The notes below the pieces were generated by a model. That model did no database searches. It worked only from the letters and a program-made list of their open reading frames with translations, and was not told where the DNA came from. The position numbers and the translations under genes are program-made. A stretch of 64,000 nucleotides of DNA from Lysinibacillus agricola. Lineage in GTDB: Bacteria > Bacillota > Bacilli > Bacillales_A > Planococcaceae. Shown here in pieces: positions 1 through 9,048 of the stretch; positions within the stretch are counted from its first letter, which is position 1; the number at the start of each line of letters is the position of its first letter. The DNA lies in assembly GCF_016638705.1 (NCBI RefSeq), contig NZ_CP067341.1, positions 4,653,501 to 4,717,500 on the forward strand, given 5' to 3'.

Positions 1-1989
1 ACGAGATAATTGCTTCGTTAAAACATGGTAAGAAGCATCAAAATTTGTCCAGTCCGCTTCCTTTTTACGATATGCACGCACTTGCATTTTAGGTATCCAT
101 GTTTTACGTTGCAGAAACAGAGTAATTGCAGCGATGATCATCAAAATGACTAGAGCAATCCATACATAAGTAAGTTTTTTCACCCATTTCCATACAGCAT
201 CTAAACTAAACGTTGAGCTGGATGTTTCTTTCTTCGGTGCTTGCTCTTCCTTCTTTTGTTGCTCTTGTTTTTTTTCTGGCTGCAGTACTTGCTCTTGCTG
301 TGGAGTGTCTTGCTCTATATCATAATCGATATTCACATTTCCTGAAAAGCCAATCGTTGGTTCAAACTCCATCCAGCCTGTTCCAGGTACATATGCTTCC
401 ACCCACGAGTGTGCATTATCATTCGTAATTTGATACTCACGTAAACCATCTGACATTGGACCAGGATTACCAGGTGCAAAGCCTTTTACCCAGCGTGCAG
501 GTATCCCCGCCGAACGTAGTAGCACGACCATTGATGTTGAGAAATTATCACAATAGCCACCTTTGGTATCGAATAAAAACTGATCAACATAATCTTGATC
601 CTCAGCCGGGATTGCTACTGCTGTTTTATCGTATCTAAAGCCATGAGTTGAAAAATATGTTTCAACCGCTTTTATTTGATCATATATAGAGGTTTTATCC
701 TGAGTAATATCTTTTGCCAAATCCCCTACACGCTGTGGAAGGTTGTTTGGCAATTGTAAAAAACGATTAAAGGATGAATCTAATGTTTCTAGCATGGACG
801 GGTCAGACATTTGGAGCTGCTCCATGCTATATACTGGCTCACTATAAGATATCGTATAGTTAGATAGTAATTTTGACTCGCCGTTTTGTTGCTCTATTGC
901 TATTTTTTCATTGCGTTCATCCTGAATAAACAGGGGCGAATCTTGGGCAGAAACAGATAGCATGCCATACGTTTGCAATAAAAATGGCATTGGTGCAGCA
1001 ATGTCCAATTGAATTTGACGTTCATTTTCAGGAGACCCAGCTTGTAACGAAGTTAGGATAGGCGTATCGATTTGATAAATATTTTTTCCAAAGTTCCCCT
1101 CTGAGAGAATCCAGCCCTTCGTTGTATAAGTGTCCTTTGTATCTATCCGCCAATAATGACGGTCACGGGAAGTTGCTGTGAAAATTAGTGTATTATCACC
1201 TTGAAACGGCCCCCCTAATTGGCTATCATCCTCGCTGTATCCAACTGTTTTTTTACCTGTTCCAAAGTCCCCTTGCCCTGCAACCCCTTGAATAAAAGGC
1301 ACTGGATCAGCCCAAGTCGGACCTGTCTTAGGTAAAAAGAATGCCACTACACTTACAAGCATTACCGAAACAATCATTGGTATAACCAGTTTCCACTTTC
1401 CTATTACATTACTTGGCGCATCTGCTTGAAGCCATAAGCGTTTGACGAAAAGCAAGCCTGTCATTATTAATCCAAGCACAGTAACTTTAACAATTGCCAC
1501 TTTTCCATCATAGTCACTAAACGTATCTAATGTAGCAATAAAGAATACGGTTAACGCAAAGAAATAGAATATATTTTTTCGCACTGTTATCCAGTGATGA
1601 ATTAGGTAGATTAACATCCAAATAAGCACAAGGAATAGCACCGTTCTAAACGCATCCGTAACTTGTCCAAAATCGCCCGAAAGAATGGTTGTCATATTCC
1701 ATTTCCATTCATTCATTAAAAATGGTAATGTCTGTCCAGATAAAAAAGGATTTTCACTATAAACAAACACTATAAACCAAGTAATATAGCCAAATTTCAC
1801 TAATCCTGACAATAATGGATGCACTTGAAATAGGCTAAGTACTAGTGATAGACCGATAAACACTAAAAATAAATGAAACAATCCTGTATTTGTTAGCTCC
1901 ATTACAGGAATAAGCCATTCACGTAAAATTAGAAAAATAATTACGTATGCTATTGCTAATTCTATAAAATTTCCTAGTGATTTTTTCAC
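1..1989 (-). CDS. yebA: Transglutaminase-like membrane protein, TgpA/YebA type (3' end cut by window edge)
   Basis: Read by translating the complement from a GTG at 1989; the frame is open to the window edge (663 codons). The first ~200 residues form several hydrophobic membrane segments, followed by an extracytoplasmic region. The transglutaminase core shows Cys480 in GGYCDNFSTSMV and His527 in NDNAHSWVEAYVPG, followed by GWMEFEPT, the expected Cys-His-Asp/Glu layout. A Gln/Lys-rich linker and another membrane segment (about residues 595-620) follow. The GTG overlaps the stop of the DUF58 gene by 4 bp, so the three genes are translationally coupled. In Bacillus subtilis the same order is yeaC-yeaD-yebA, with guaA next. 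The substrate is not established; cross-linking or cleavage of envelope proteins is an inference. Confidence 0.88.
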   Translation of the reverse strand, partial: MKKSLGNFIELAIAYVIIFLILREWLIPVMELTNTGLFHLFLVFIGLSLVLSLFQVHPLLSGLVKFGYITWFIVFVYSENPFLSGQTLPFLMNEWKWNMTTILSGDFGQVTDAFRTVLFLVLIWMLIYLIHHWITVRKNIFYFFALTVFFIATLDTFSDYDGKVAIVKVTVLGLIMTGLLFVKRLWLQADAPSNVIGKWKLVIPMIVSVMLVSVVAFFLPKTGPTWADPVPFIQGVAGQGDFGTGKKTVGYSEDDSQLGGPFQGDNTLIFTATSRDRHYWRIDTKDTYTTKGWILSEGNFGKNIYQIDTPILTSLQAGSPENERQIQLDIAAPMPFLLQTYGMLSVSAQDSPLFIQDERNEKIAIEQQNGESKLLSNYTISYSEPVYSMEQLQMSDPSMLETLDSSFNRFLQLPNNLPQRVGDLAKDITQDKTSIYDQIKAVETYFSTHGFRYDKTAVAIPAEDQDYVDQFLFDTKGGYCDNFSTSMVVLLRSAGIPARWVKGFAPGNPGPMSDGLREYQITNDNAHSWVEAYVPGTGWMEFEPTIGFSGNVNIDYDIEQDTPQQEQVLQPEKKQEQQKKEEQAPKKETSSSTFSLDAVWKWVKKLTYVWIALVILMIIAAITLFLQRKTWIPKMQVRAYRKKEADWTNFDASYHVLTKQLSR

Positions 1990-3167
1990 GGCTTCATCAC
2001 CTCCGTGAACAGATGGTAATAATCTGTTGGATTTACATGTACAACTTGAATATGCTTATAACGCTTTGCTAGCTCTGTTTGCATAGGTGGCTGCTCCGCT
2101 ACTACAAAACAAATACAGCCTTTCACCATACTGGCAAGAGTATGAAGTAATTCATCTGATACTTCACTCGTAACATACAGTAGTGTTGCAACATGCTTAA
2201 AGACTTGCTGATCTCGTAATTGGAATTTGACAGTTTCCGTAGGTTTTATAGCAGCTAAATGATGCATTACTTGATCTAGCTGCCTATTACCTTGAATAAT
2301 CGGAAACACCTTCGTTTTGGCACCCGCTGAAACAAATGAAATATCCCCACGCTCTTTGACAATTGTTTGTAACATCGAAGCGACAAGCTCAATTTTCCCC
2401 TCAAATAAAGGAGACTTTTCAGCATGGAGTACCAACATTAACTCTTGTGATTGACGATCTTCAAATTCCTTAGATTGCAATGTCTGCGTTTTCGCAAATG
2501 ACTTCCAGTGAATCCAAGAAAAACGGTCACCTGGAACATACTCACGTAAGCCAACAGCCATTGATGTATCCTTAACAATTGAATAAGGCGACATCATTGT
2601 ACCAACATCAAATTTTGTTTGAAGTGCGGCATACTTCATCTCTCTTACTCTCGGATAAATTAAAATGACTTGTTCCTTTTCTGCCGCAACTCGTTTTTTT
2701 GCCCAGCCAAAAAAATCACAGAAAACAATATTAACACCTAAGTAACGATGCTCGCCACGGGGCATATTTTCCAGCATGTAATTCCAGCTAAATTTTTTCC
2801 TGAAGCCTACGAACTTAATGGCATTCGTTCCTTGCACTTTCGATTGAACAAGGGCTTCGCTGTTCACAAGCTCCTCCATCATCATATAAACAAACGGAAA
2901 ACGTGATTTTCGTTCCACCGTAATTGTAACCTTAGCAGATTGTCCACTCTCAACACGAGAGGGCTCAATTTTGCGTTCCACAAGTAAAATATCTTCTTTC
3001 ACTAGTAAGAAAATAAATGCATACAACAAAAACGGACTCACTGTAAAAAATACAAACCAGCTAACAAACCCTCCTTGGAACATGGCATAGCAAAACGTTA
3101 TGATTATTAACGAAGATACTAATAAGAAATGTTTACTTTTCTCTATAAAAGCTCGCCATTTCTTCAT
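1986..3167 (-). CDS. yeaD: DUF58 family membrane protein (YeaD-like)
   Basis: 393 aa. Two hydrophobic segments lie near the N-terminus (about 12-30 and 33-55), followed by a cytoplasmic or surface beta-rich region. The DUF58 hallmark is present around residue 210 as REYVPGDRFSWIHWKSFAKT. The C-terminal half has a von Willebrand-like fold pattern. DUF58 proteins typically pair with MoxR AAA ATPases, probably as chaperone substrates or adaptors in assembling envelope complexes. The start overlaps the end of the MoxR gene by 4 bp, and the stop overlaps the start of the transglutaminase gene, so this is the middle gene of a tight operon. Molecular function is unknown. Confidence 0.88.
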   Translation of the reverse strand: MKKWRAFIEKSKHFLLVSSLIIITFCYAMFQGGFVSWFVFFTVSPFLLYAFIFLLVKEDILLVERKIEPSRVESGQSAKVTITVERKSRFPFVYMMMEELVNSEALVQSKVQGTNAIKFVGFRKKFSWNYMLENMPRGEHRYLGVNIVFCDFFGWAKKRVAAEKEQVILIYPRVREMKYAALQTKFDVGTMMSPYSIVKDTSMAVGLREYVPGDRFSWIHWKSFAKTQTLQSKEFEDRQSQELMLVLHAEKSPLFEGKIELVASMLQTIVKERGDISFVSAGAKTKVFPIIQGNRQLDQVMHHLAAIKPTETVKFQLRDQQVFKHVATLLYVTSEVSDELLHTLASMVKGCICFVVAEQPPMQTELAKRYKHIQVVHVNPTDYYHLFTEVMKP

Positions 3168-4108
3168 TGCTCCGCAAACCTCTTTGTTGGGACAGGTGTA
3201 TTCGCAATAATACGTTCAATAATTTCCTCTGCTGCCACGTTATCATAACGCGCATCTGGTTTTAATACTAAACGATGGCTAAAGACAAATGGTACTAAAT
3301 ATTGGACATCATCAGGCGTAACATAACTACGCCCTTTTATAAACGCATAAGCTTGTGAGGCTTTCATTAAAGCAATTGTCGCTCGAGGACTTACCCCTAA
3401 ATGGACATAGTTATTTTCCCGTGTTTGAGTCGCTAGCTCAACCATATAATTTTTAACAGAATCTTCAACATACACACCCTGTACAAGCTCCTGTAATTCA
3501 ATTAATTGCGCAACTGTTAGCACAGCTTCAATTTTCTCAATCGGCTTACCATGTTCAGCTCGACGTAGAATCTCCACTTCTTGCCCTCTTGTAGGATAGC
3601 CCATTTTTATTTTTAATAAGAAACGATCGAGTTGTGCTTCTGGTAACGGATATGTGCCTTCATGCTCAATTGGATTTTGAGTGGCCATTACAAAAAACGG
3701 TTGATTAATTGTCAGGGTTTTACCATCAATTGTAACGGAAGCTTCCTCCATTCCCTCCAGCAAAGCAGACTGTGTTTTCGGAGATGTACGGTTAATTTCA
3801 TCCGCTAAAATTACATCTCCCATGATCGGACCAGGTCGAAATTCGAATTCTAGCGTCTTCGGATTATAAATAGATACTCCTACAACATCTGAGGGCAATA
3901 AATCAGGTGTAAATTGAATCCTTTTGAACTGTGCATCACACGATTTTGCTAGTGCCCGCACCATCATTGTTTTACCGACACCTGGCACGTCCTCAAGCAA
4001 GACATGTCCCCTTGCCAACATGGCAACTATGCTAAGCTCTGCAACCTCTCTTTTGCCTATCATTACTTTTTCTATATTCTCTAATACATTTTGTATTTGT
4101 GAATTCAT
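3164..4108 (-). CDS. yeaC: MoxR family AAA+ ATPase (YeaC-like)
   Basis: 314 aa, normal MoxR length. Walker A is GVGKT (about residues 44-48, in EDVPGVGKTMMVRALA) and Walker B is ILADEINRTSPKTQSALLEGM. The sensor-1 region is ATQNPIEHEGTYPLPEAQLDRF, followed by an AAA lid. MoxR ATPases are chaperone-like and act with DUF58/VWA partners; here the partner gene follows with a 4-bp overlap. It is first in the operon, preceded by AGGAGGTTTTTTG before the ATG. Regulation is not visible. Confidence 0.93.
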   Translation of the reverse strand: MNSQIQNVLENIEKVMIGKREVAELSIVAMLARGHVLLEDVPGVGKTMMVRALAKSCDAQFKRIQFTPDLLPSDVVGVSIYNPKTLEFEFRPGPIMGDVILADEINRTSPKTQSALLEGMEEASVTIDGKTLTINQPFFVMATQNPIEHEGTYPLPEAQLDRFLLKIKMGYPTRGQEVEILRRAEHGKPIEKIEAVLTVAQLIELQELVQGVYVEDSVKNYMVELATQTRENNYVHLGVSPRATIALMKASQAYAFIKGRSYVTPDDVQYLVPFVFSHRLVLKPDARYDNVAAEEIIERIIANTPVPTKRFAEQ

Positions 4109-4272
4109 AAATCAAAAAACCTCCTATTTCATCCAACAATTGTTTGAATTGCATGATAACTTACTTTAAGCATAACGAAATCTGCTTTGTAACACAATTA
4201 TATGAAACCCTATTGCTTTATCCCTACAGTTTGAGCAAATTGCAATTATTTAGCGGGAAAAGTAATCAAACA

Positions 4273-4432
4273 TGTTGATTAACTATATTTTACCATCACA
4301 CCGAAGATGAAGGCTGCAGGCGAGAGTCTATCACCCTCCGCTACAATCAGTTAAAATGGACATACATTAGCAAAATATCAACAAAAAACCCTTTTATCAC
4401 TCAATAATAAACCTATATTTTCCTAATCAACA
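4273..4432. repeat. Family A fold-back element, copy A1
   Basis: About 160 bp bounded by TGTTGATTA (4273-4281) and its inverse TAATCAACA (4424-4432). The interior shares segments with copies at 36380 and 31746 (CTACAATCAGTTAAAA, CATTAGCAAAAT, AACAAAAAA, CTTTTATC, TCAATAATAAACC). No ORF is inside. It lies between the MoxR operon start and the terminator of the nos operon. Confidence 0.75.
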
Positions 4433-4477
4433 CGCTTGTCCCTAATCAGCGAGTCTGAAAAGTAATAATACTTCAGC

Positions 4478-4526
4478 AGAAAAGAAGGCTTGTCTGAACT
4501 TCTCGTTCAAACAAGCCCATCTTCTA
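4478..4526 (-). terminator. Terminator downstream of nosF
   Basis: A long hairpin with arms GGCTTGT and ACAAGCC, extended by GAAC/GTTC around a short loop. On the minus strand it is followed by TTCTTTTCTG. It lies 28 bp beyond the nosF stop and closes the nos accessory operon. Confidence 0.8.
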
Positions 4527-4554
4527 GTATATAACGTCATTACCTATCAAAATG

Positions 4555-5235
4555 TTACAAATTTAATTTTTTTAACCATAAATTCTCTAAAGAAGTTGAA
4601 TTTTCTTGTAAAAGTATTTCCTTTAAGTCACCCGAAATAAGTATTTCCCCTTCATGTAAAACTAGTACATCGTCCGCTACTTCCTCCGCAAAAGCAAGCA
4701 AATGTGTGGAAAATATTACAGTACAACCCCTTGCTTTTTCCTCTAGCATCATTTTTTTCAGCTCTGCAATCCAAAACGGATCAAGACCATTAGTCGGCTC
4801 ATCTAAAATAAGCAAGGAGCCATCGCCAAGTAAGCTTTGAGCGAGATTAAGCCGTTGACGCATTCCCTTTGAGAATTGCTTCACTCTTTGCTTTCGAACA
4901 TCCCATAAAGCAACGCGTCTCAGTACATCTTCCTGTTCGCTTTTACCAATTTGCTTTAAAGAAGCTAGTAGCTGCAAAATTTCTGTTGCTGTTAACATAG
5001 AAGGAAAATCCACATCATCAGGCATGTATCGAATAGCTTGTGGTTTATGCCATATTATTTCTCCCGATTTTTGTTTTTCCTGCCCAGTTAGCAAGCGAAT
5101 TAAAGTACTCTTTCCAGCACCATTTCCTCCTACAAGTGCTAAAATACGCCCTGCCCGCAAAGAAAAGGAGGCTTCTTGAAGACCTCTATTATTATCATAG
5201 ATATTCGATAACTTCTTTGTTTCTAATAGCATCAT
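4555..5235 (-). CDS. nosF: ABC transporter ATP-binding protein, NosF-like
   Basis: 226 aa. Walker A is GGNGAGKST (about residues 36-44), the signature region is FSKGMRQRLNLAQSL and Walker B is LLILDEPTNGLD, followed by an H-loop (FSTHLL). It is short, as is typical of NosF ATPases. It overlaps the end of the NosY-like permease by 4 bp, and NosL and NosD lie upstream, which is the basis for the Nos assignment; sequence alone would only give a generic ABC-2 type ATPase. NosDFY is a membrane complex needed to load copper into nitrous-oxide reductase NosZ. No nosZ is in the window, so the substrate may be a copper/sulfur species for another enzyme. Confidence 0.82.
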   Translation of the reverse strand: MMLLETKKLSNIYDNNRGLQEASFSLRAGRILALVGGNGAGKSTLIRLLTGQEKQKSGEIIWHKPQAIRYMPDDVDFPSMLTATEILQLLASLKQIGKSEQEDVLRRVALWDVRKQRVKQFSKGMRQRLNLAQSLLGDGSLLILDEPTNGLDPFWIAELKKMMLEEKARGCTVIFSTHLLAFAEEVADDVLVLHEGEILISGDLKEILLQENSTSLENLWLKKLNL

Positions 5236-6041
5236 CTTCTATCCCCTTTCTTCAAAAGCATACTAGCGTAAGCTAATGGACATGTTATCCAAAGTAATGT
5301 CACCGCCACGTACACTGCGTAGCCTAGTGGTGACGAATAAAACTGCGTTACTTTATAAAATGCTGGTCCAAGTACGCTAGCCTGATCTGTAAAAATGAAG
5401 TAGCCAAAGCGTAGCCACTCCACAGGATTAATGTGTATCGCCAAAACTGTCAGCTTTTGTAGAACGTGCCCCGCCACGACGGTTCCAATAGCCATTAAAG
5501 CGTAAGAAATAAGCAATAAAAAAATTGACCAAAAAACAAGTGATAACGACAATGAAAATAATCTTGTTTTCGCAAATGCTCCAACTGCAATGGCCAATGA
5601 CACAAAAATGAATATACATAGCAGTGTTAGGATAATGAAAATAAACGGTAAACGTACTCCACCTAAAAATCCACCAAGTGCTAATATAGCTCCAAACGCC
5701 ACTGCAACGACCAATAAAAAGGCCAGTACGGATGCAATATACTTTCCTGCAATATACTGCGTACGTGTCATCGGATATGTCTTTAATAAAGAAAACCAAC
5801 CTGATTCCACGTCACCAGCTACACTCATACTTCCGATTGTTAATATAAACAGTGGTAATAAAAACAGCAATACATTTAAAAACGAGGCTGTTTGTCGTGT
5901 AAAGCCCTCTACATCTGGTAGTGCCATTTGCTGAATGACAATGATAGCTGTAAAAACGAATGTGAAAAGTATACCGACCAATTGCATCCAACGACTTCTA
6001 AGCATTTGCTTCAATTCAAGTTTGATAAGCATACTATACAT
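5232..6041 (-). CDS. nosY: ABC-2 type permease, NosY-like
   Basis: 269 aa with about six membrane segments. Hydrophobic runs begin near residues 18, 55, 108, 135, 165 and 245. It has the NosY-type loop GDVESGWFSLLKTYPMTRTQY between the second and third segments. The stop overlaps the nosF start and the start adjoins the nosL stop, so it is cotranscribed. It is the predicted membrane half of the NosFY transporter that works with NosD. Specific substrate is inferred only from neighbours. Confidence 0.82.
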   Translation of the reverse strand: MYSMLIKLELKQMLRSRWMQLVGILFTFVFTAIIVIQQMALPDVEGFTRQTASFLNVLLFLLPLFILTIGSMSVAGDVESGWFSLLKTYPMTRTQYIAGKYIASVLAFLLVVAVAFGAILALGGFLGGVRLPFIFIILTLLCIFIFVSLAIAVGAFAKTRLFSLSLSLVFWSIFLLLISYALMAIGTVVAGHVLQKLTVLAIHINPVEWLRFGYFIFTDQASVLGPAFYKVTQFYSSPLGYAVYVAVTLLWITCPLAYASMLLKKGDRR

Positions 6042-6493
6042 TACTTATGGATCCCCCATTTAAAATCATGTAAATCTGTATAAGCAAGTAGCTGACCTTC
6101 CCCCTCAGAAACCATCCACTCCTGTGCCGCTTCCTTCGTATCGAATGCAACTACCCCATAATTCATCGGCGTCCAATAATCCTTGTTGTACACATATACA
6201 GCTTTAATAACGTCAATCCATTCATTTTTTGCTGCATCTTTAATATAGGCTGCTCCAACCTCATCTTCTCCATTTGCTTCAATATATTCCATAAGACAGC
6301 CAATATCATCAAAAATTTCATAATCACCATTCTTCAATGCAATCTGACCAGCATATTCATTGTGAACTATACTCATATTGCATATTTTACAAACATCAGT
6401 TTCACTAACTATTTCACGTGGCTCATATGTTTTTTCACTACAGCCCATCAGCACAGCACAACATAACATTACAATCATTATCCATTTCTTCAT
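6041..6493 (-). CDS. nosL: NosL family copper-binding lipoprotein
   Basis: About 150 aa. I choose the ATG at 6493, which overlaps the nosD stop as ATGA and has AGAGGA upstream, rather than a longer reading from 6520. The N-terminus is a lipoprotein signal (MKKWIMIVMLCCAVLMGCSE; lipobox LMGC). The NosL motif CKICNMSI (about residues 32-39) and DDIGCLMEY follow. NosL is an outer-surface Cu(I) chaperone feeding the NosDFY/NosZ pathway. A second NosL-like protein is encoded at the head of this operon, so the organism has two non-identical copies here. Confidence 0.9.
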   Translation of the reverse strand: MKKWIMIVMLCCAVLMGCSEKTYEPREIVSETDVCKICNMSIVHNEYAGQIALKNGDYEIFDDIGCLMEYIEANGEDEVGAAYIKDAAKNEWIDVIKAVYVYNKDYWTPMNYGVVAFDTKEAAQEWMVSEGEGQLLAYTDLHDFKWGIHK

Positions 6494-7764
6494 TCTGTTA
6501 TTCCTCTTTTCCATAGCCATAAACTACTTAATGTCAAGAATAGACCTACTAGCATTTGCACCATATTCACCTTGTTCTTTTCCTTCGTATCTTTCATTAC
6601 CAACCTCGGAGTATTATCAATGAGCATATTCTTTTCAGTTTTATTAATTTGCTGATCAAGTGATGTCAGTAAAATGACACTCGGAGATGCCACGAAATAT
6701 TGGTAAACAGGCTGACGTACCATCCATTGACCAAAGCTTGACACAGCCACATACGGGATATCGCCGAAACCATTGTCTTTTAAATCAATCCCCGAATAAT
6801 CATCATAATAGTTACTTACTAGTTGAAAGCCTTGCTTATCGGAGCGTGCCGTTAATATATTACCTGTAAAGTTATTACTACTAGCCGTCGTGTCGCCATT
6901 TACTTTTGTGCCCTCAAGTGCTGTTTGATTCATCTGAAAATCATTTGTTTCAATTTGGATATTTGAACTTTTCTGCAAAGCTACACCAGTTCGATTATTC
7001 TTGATGGTGTTAAGCTTAATTTTTGCTTGCTGTACATCATACAGCAGCATACCGTAGCCATTAAAATCAAAATGATTAGCTACTGTATTATTTTCAAGGA
7101 GAATGTCTGTTGTCATCATAATCATAAGGCCAGTAACATTATGAAGATATGTATTAAAAAGTGCTTCAGCATCACTCGTATACATAAAATGCGTACCGTA
7201 ACGGCTGCTCGTCACCTTATTTCGTTGAACAACGACACGCGTTACCTCCTCTACATAAATTCCATCCTGCACTCGCTCAATCGTATTACCTTCGATAGTG
7301 ATGTCCTCACTCTTAAAAACAGCCACCCCATTACCTTTTTGGGAATAATGCGCCTCACTACCAGCCACATTAACTTCATGTATACGCACATTTTTGGAGC
7401 GTTGTATATGAACGCCTGTATGAACATCTTTAATTTGTAATTTACGTAGCTCAAGTCCATCTACATCACTAGCAACAATAGCTTTGTTTTTTCCTGATAA
7501 TGTTATATTTTCTACAGTGACTTTGGCAGTATTTTCAATTCGAAGTGCCGGCTTGTCTCTTTCACCAATAAGTTCAGTTCCCTCTTCACCTTGTAACGTT
7601 ATCGGTTTTGTCACAATAAAATTACCTTGGTAACGACCAGCAGGAATATGAACGATCTCACCAGGCCTCGCTGCATCAATTGCAGCCTGCATATCAAAAT
7701 CGGCATATACTGTCTGGCTCATGAACAGAAAAAACAATAAGGCAAACCCTATTTTTTTCACCAA
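6490..7764 (-). CDS. nosD: NosD-like right-handed beta-helix protein
   Basis: 424 aa. It has an N-terminal signal peptide (VKKIGFALLFFLFMSQTVYA) and the opening AAIDAARPGEIVHIPAGRYQGNF. A series of parallel beta-helix (PbH1) repeats with NN/GNT turns follows. The C-terminal segment VQMLVGLFLTLSSLWLWKRG anchors the protein. NosD is the extracytoplasmic partner of the NosFY transporter, required for copper-centre assembly. Its stop overlaps the downstream nosL start. The length fits NosD proteins (about 400-450 aa). Confidence 0.9.
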   Translation of the reverse strand: MVKKIGFALLFFLFMSQTVYADFDMQAAIDAARPGEIVHIPAGRYQGNFIVTKPITLQGEEGTELIGERDKPALRIENTAKVTVENITLSGKNKAIVASDVDGLELRKLQIKDVHTGVHIQRSKNVRIHEVNVAGSEAHYSQKGNGVAVFKSEDITIEGNTIERVQDGIYVEEVTRVVVQRNKVTSSRYGTHFMYTSDAEALFNTYLHNVTGLMIMMTTDILLENNTVANHFDFNGYGMLLYDVQQAKIKLNTIKNNRTGVALQKSSNIQIETNDFQMNQTALEGTKVNGDTTASSNNFTGNILTARSDKQGFQLVSNYYDDYSGIDLKDNGFGDIPYVAVSSFGQWMVRQPVYQYFVASPSVILLTSLDQQINKTEKNMLIDNTPRLVMKDTKEKNKVNMVQMLVGLFLTLSSLWLWKRGITE

Positions 7765-7821
7765 TCCTTACCTCCCAGTTCAGCACGAAAAGACTAGAGG
7801 AATTCCCCCTAGTCCATTCGA

Positions 7822-8466
7822 CTAATGACTATGACCTTGACTATCCTGATTCATCTCTTCCATATGCATAGAATCAGATTCACCATTGGCTTCTTTTTCA
7901 GCTTTTTCTTGCATTTTCTTTTTACGACGCTCTAATGCTTCATCTTTAATTTTTTGTAATTCCTCTACATGTGCATTTGGATTATCAGCTATATATTTGT
8001 CTGCATCGGCTTTATTGATGAAATAAATATATCCCCAGTTCATTGGAGACTTTAGGTCTGTTTTGACGATTGTCACATCATCAACCTTCGTCCAATCCTT
8101 CGTAATATAATCACGCACAAATTTTTCATTCTTTTCCTCATTTGCAACCTCAGCATTTACTAAACAGCCTATGTCATCATAAAAAGCAATTGTTCCATCC
8201 TCTTTTATTGCTTGGGTAGAGAATTCACCCATCTCTTCGTCCTTCATATATACTTTCATATTACACATTTCACACACTGTATCTTCTTTTGGCTCTTGTA
8301 AACGTGGATCAACTAAAGAAGCGACTTGCACAGATTTATCCTTTACTTCTGCTTCATTTGCCGCAACATCTTGCTTCGATTCTTCATCCTTAACTTGCTC
8401 TTTTTCTGTACCACAAGCCGCGAGTAAAAGTAATACTGCTAGTACAGGTAACCATAATTTTTTCAC
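7822..8466 (-). CDS. NosL-like lipoprotein with Met/His-rich tail
   Basis: About 214 aa from a GTG at 8466, which is preceded by GGGGGAAG; an upstream in-frame TTG at 8481 lies too close to the Shine-Dalgarno to be preferred. The signal ends at the lipobox LLAAC. A charged linker precedes the NosL motif CEMCNMKVYMKDEEMGEF and YDDIGCLVN. The C-terminus is Lys/Glu-rich and ends SDSMHMEEMNQDSQGHSH, a potential copper-binding Met/His tail. It is first in the nos-type operon, 57 bp before nosD. Probably a copper chaperone or metal sensor at the cell surface; the exact role is inferred. Confidence 0.85.
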   Translation of the reverse strand: MKKLWLPVLAVLLLLAACGTEKEQVKDEESKQDVAANEAEVKDKSVQVASLVDPRLQEPKEDTVCEMCNMKVYMKDEEMGEFSTQAIKEDGTIAFYDDIGCLVNAEVANEEKNEKFVRDYITKDWTKVDDVTIVKTDLKSPMNWGYIYFINKADADKYIADNPNAHVEELQKIKDEALERRKKKMQEKAEKEANGESDSMHMEEMNQDSQGHSH

Positions 8467-8521
8467 AACTGCTTCCCCCAATTTCTTTTTTTCTGTTTCT
8501 ATTACATACTTTACAGGTAAG

Positions 8522-8554
8522 TTGTGAAATAAGTTAAAAATAGCTGTGAAGTAT
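8522..8554 (-). promoter_or_regulatory. Paired TTGTGAA-like direct repeats (possible ResD/redox site)
   Basis: TTGTGAAATAA (8522-8532) and CTGTGAAGTAT (8544-8554) form direct repeats 22 bp apart, 56-90 bp upstream of the first nos gene. The half-site resembles the TTGTGAA-type sequence I recall for the ResD regulator of anaerobic genes in B. subtilis. The repeat is visible; the regulator is a guess. Confidence 0.3.
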
Positions 8555-8620
8555 TGGAAAAATTACCTTGAATATTCATTGAACATCTCGACTTCAAATA
8601 TTTTGAATAAAAAATATATG

Positions 8621-8906
8621 CGTGTTGATTAACCATTTTTATCCATTATGATTAATTAGAAGGCTCTGATTTCCGCTACGGGCTACTCGCTTTCCTGCGA
8701 GCGAGCGTCGAGCCGCTTCGCTCCAATGTCTCATCTGTGACGCTGATCCCCAAGGAGTCACCCTGTTGGAATGAAGATCACCCACTTCGCCAAGGCATGT
8801 ATCTTCTAGCATGTCATTCTATTTATAGTGATAAAGCGAAACTTCAGCAACAAATGGTTTTGTCTGTGCGAAAACAAAGCGATAGCACAAATGTTTTCTT
8901 GATCTA
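8621..8906. repeat. Hybrid A/B fold-back element
   Basis: The left part (8621-about 8685) is family A: CGTGTTGATTAACC and CTCTGATTTCCGCTACGGGC. It switches at about 8686 to family B material: GAGCCGCTTCGCTCCA, CATCTGTGACGCTGATCC and CCAAGGAGTC, then the B right flank. It ends with a decayed copy of the 36-bp unit (TCTGTGCGAAAACAAAGCG). No credible gene lies inside. Confidence 0.7.
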
Positions 8907-9048
8907 CAGGAAAGCGAGTAACTTGGAACAGAAATTATCTTCATTTAAAGTCCACAACATTCTTAAAGATTTCATTGACACCATTTTGTTTTTCAACATA
9001 AAAAAACTCTCTACACCCAGAATGATGTAGAGAGTTCGATATATGATG

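Noticed and set aside
5590..5934. ORF antisense to nosY
   Set aside because: Shadow of the transporter gene; Lys/Asn/Pro-rich composition typical of reversed membrane codons.
8737..9030. 97-aa ORF
   Set aside because: Lies in the hybrid repeat element; sequence derives from repeat modules.
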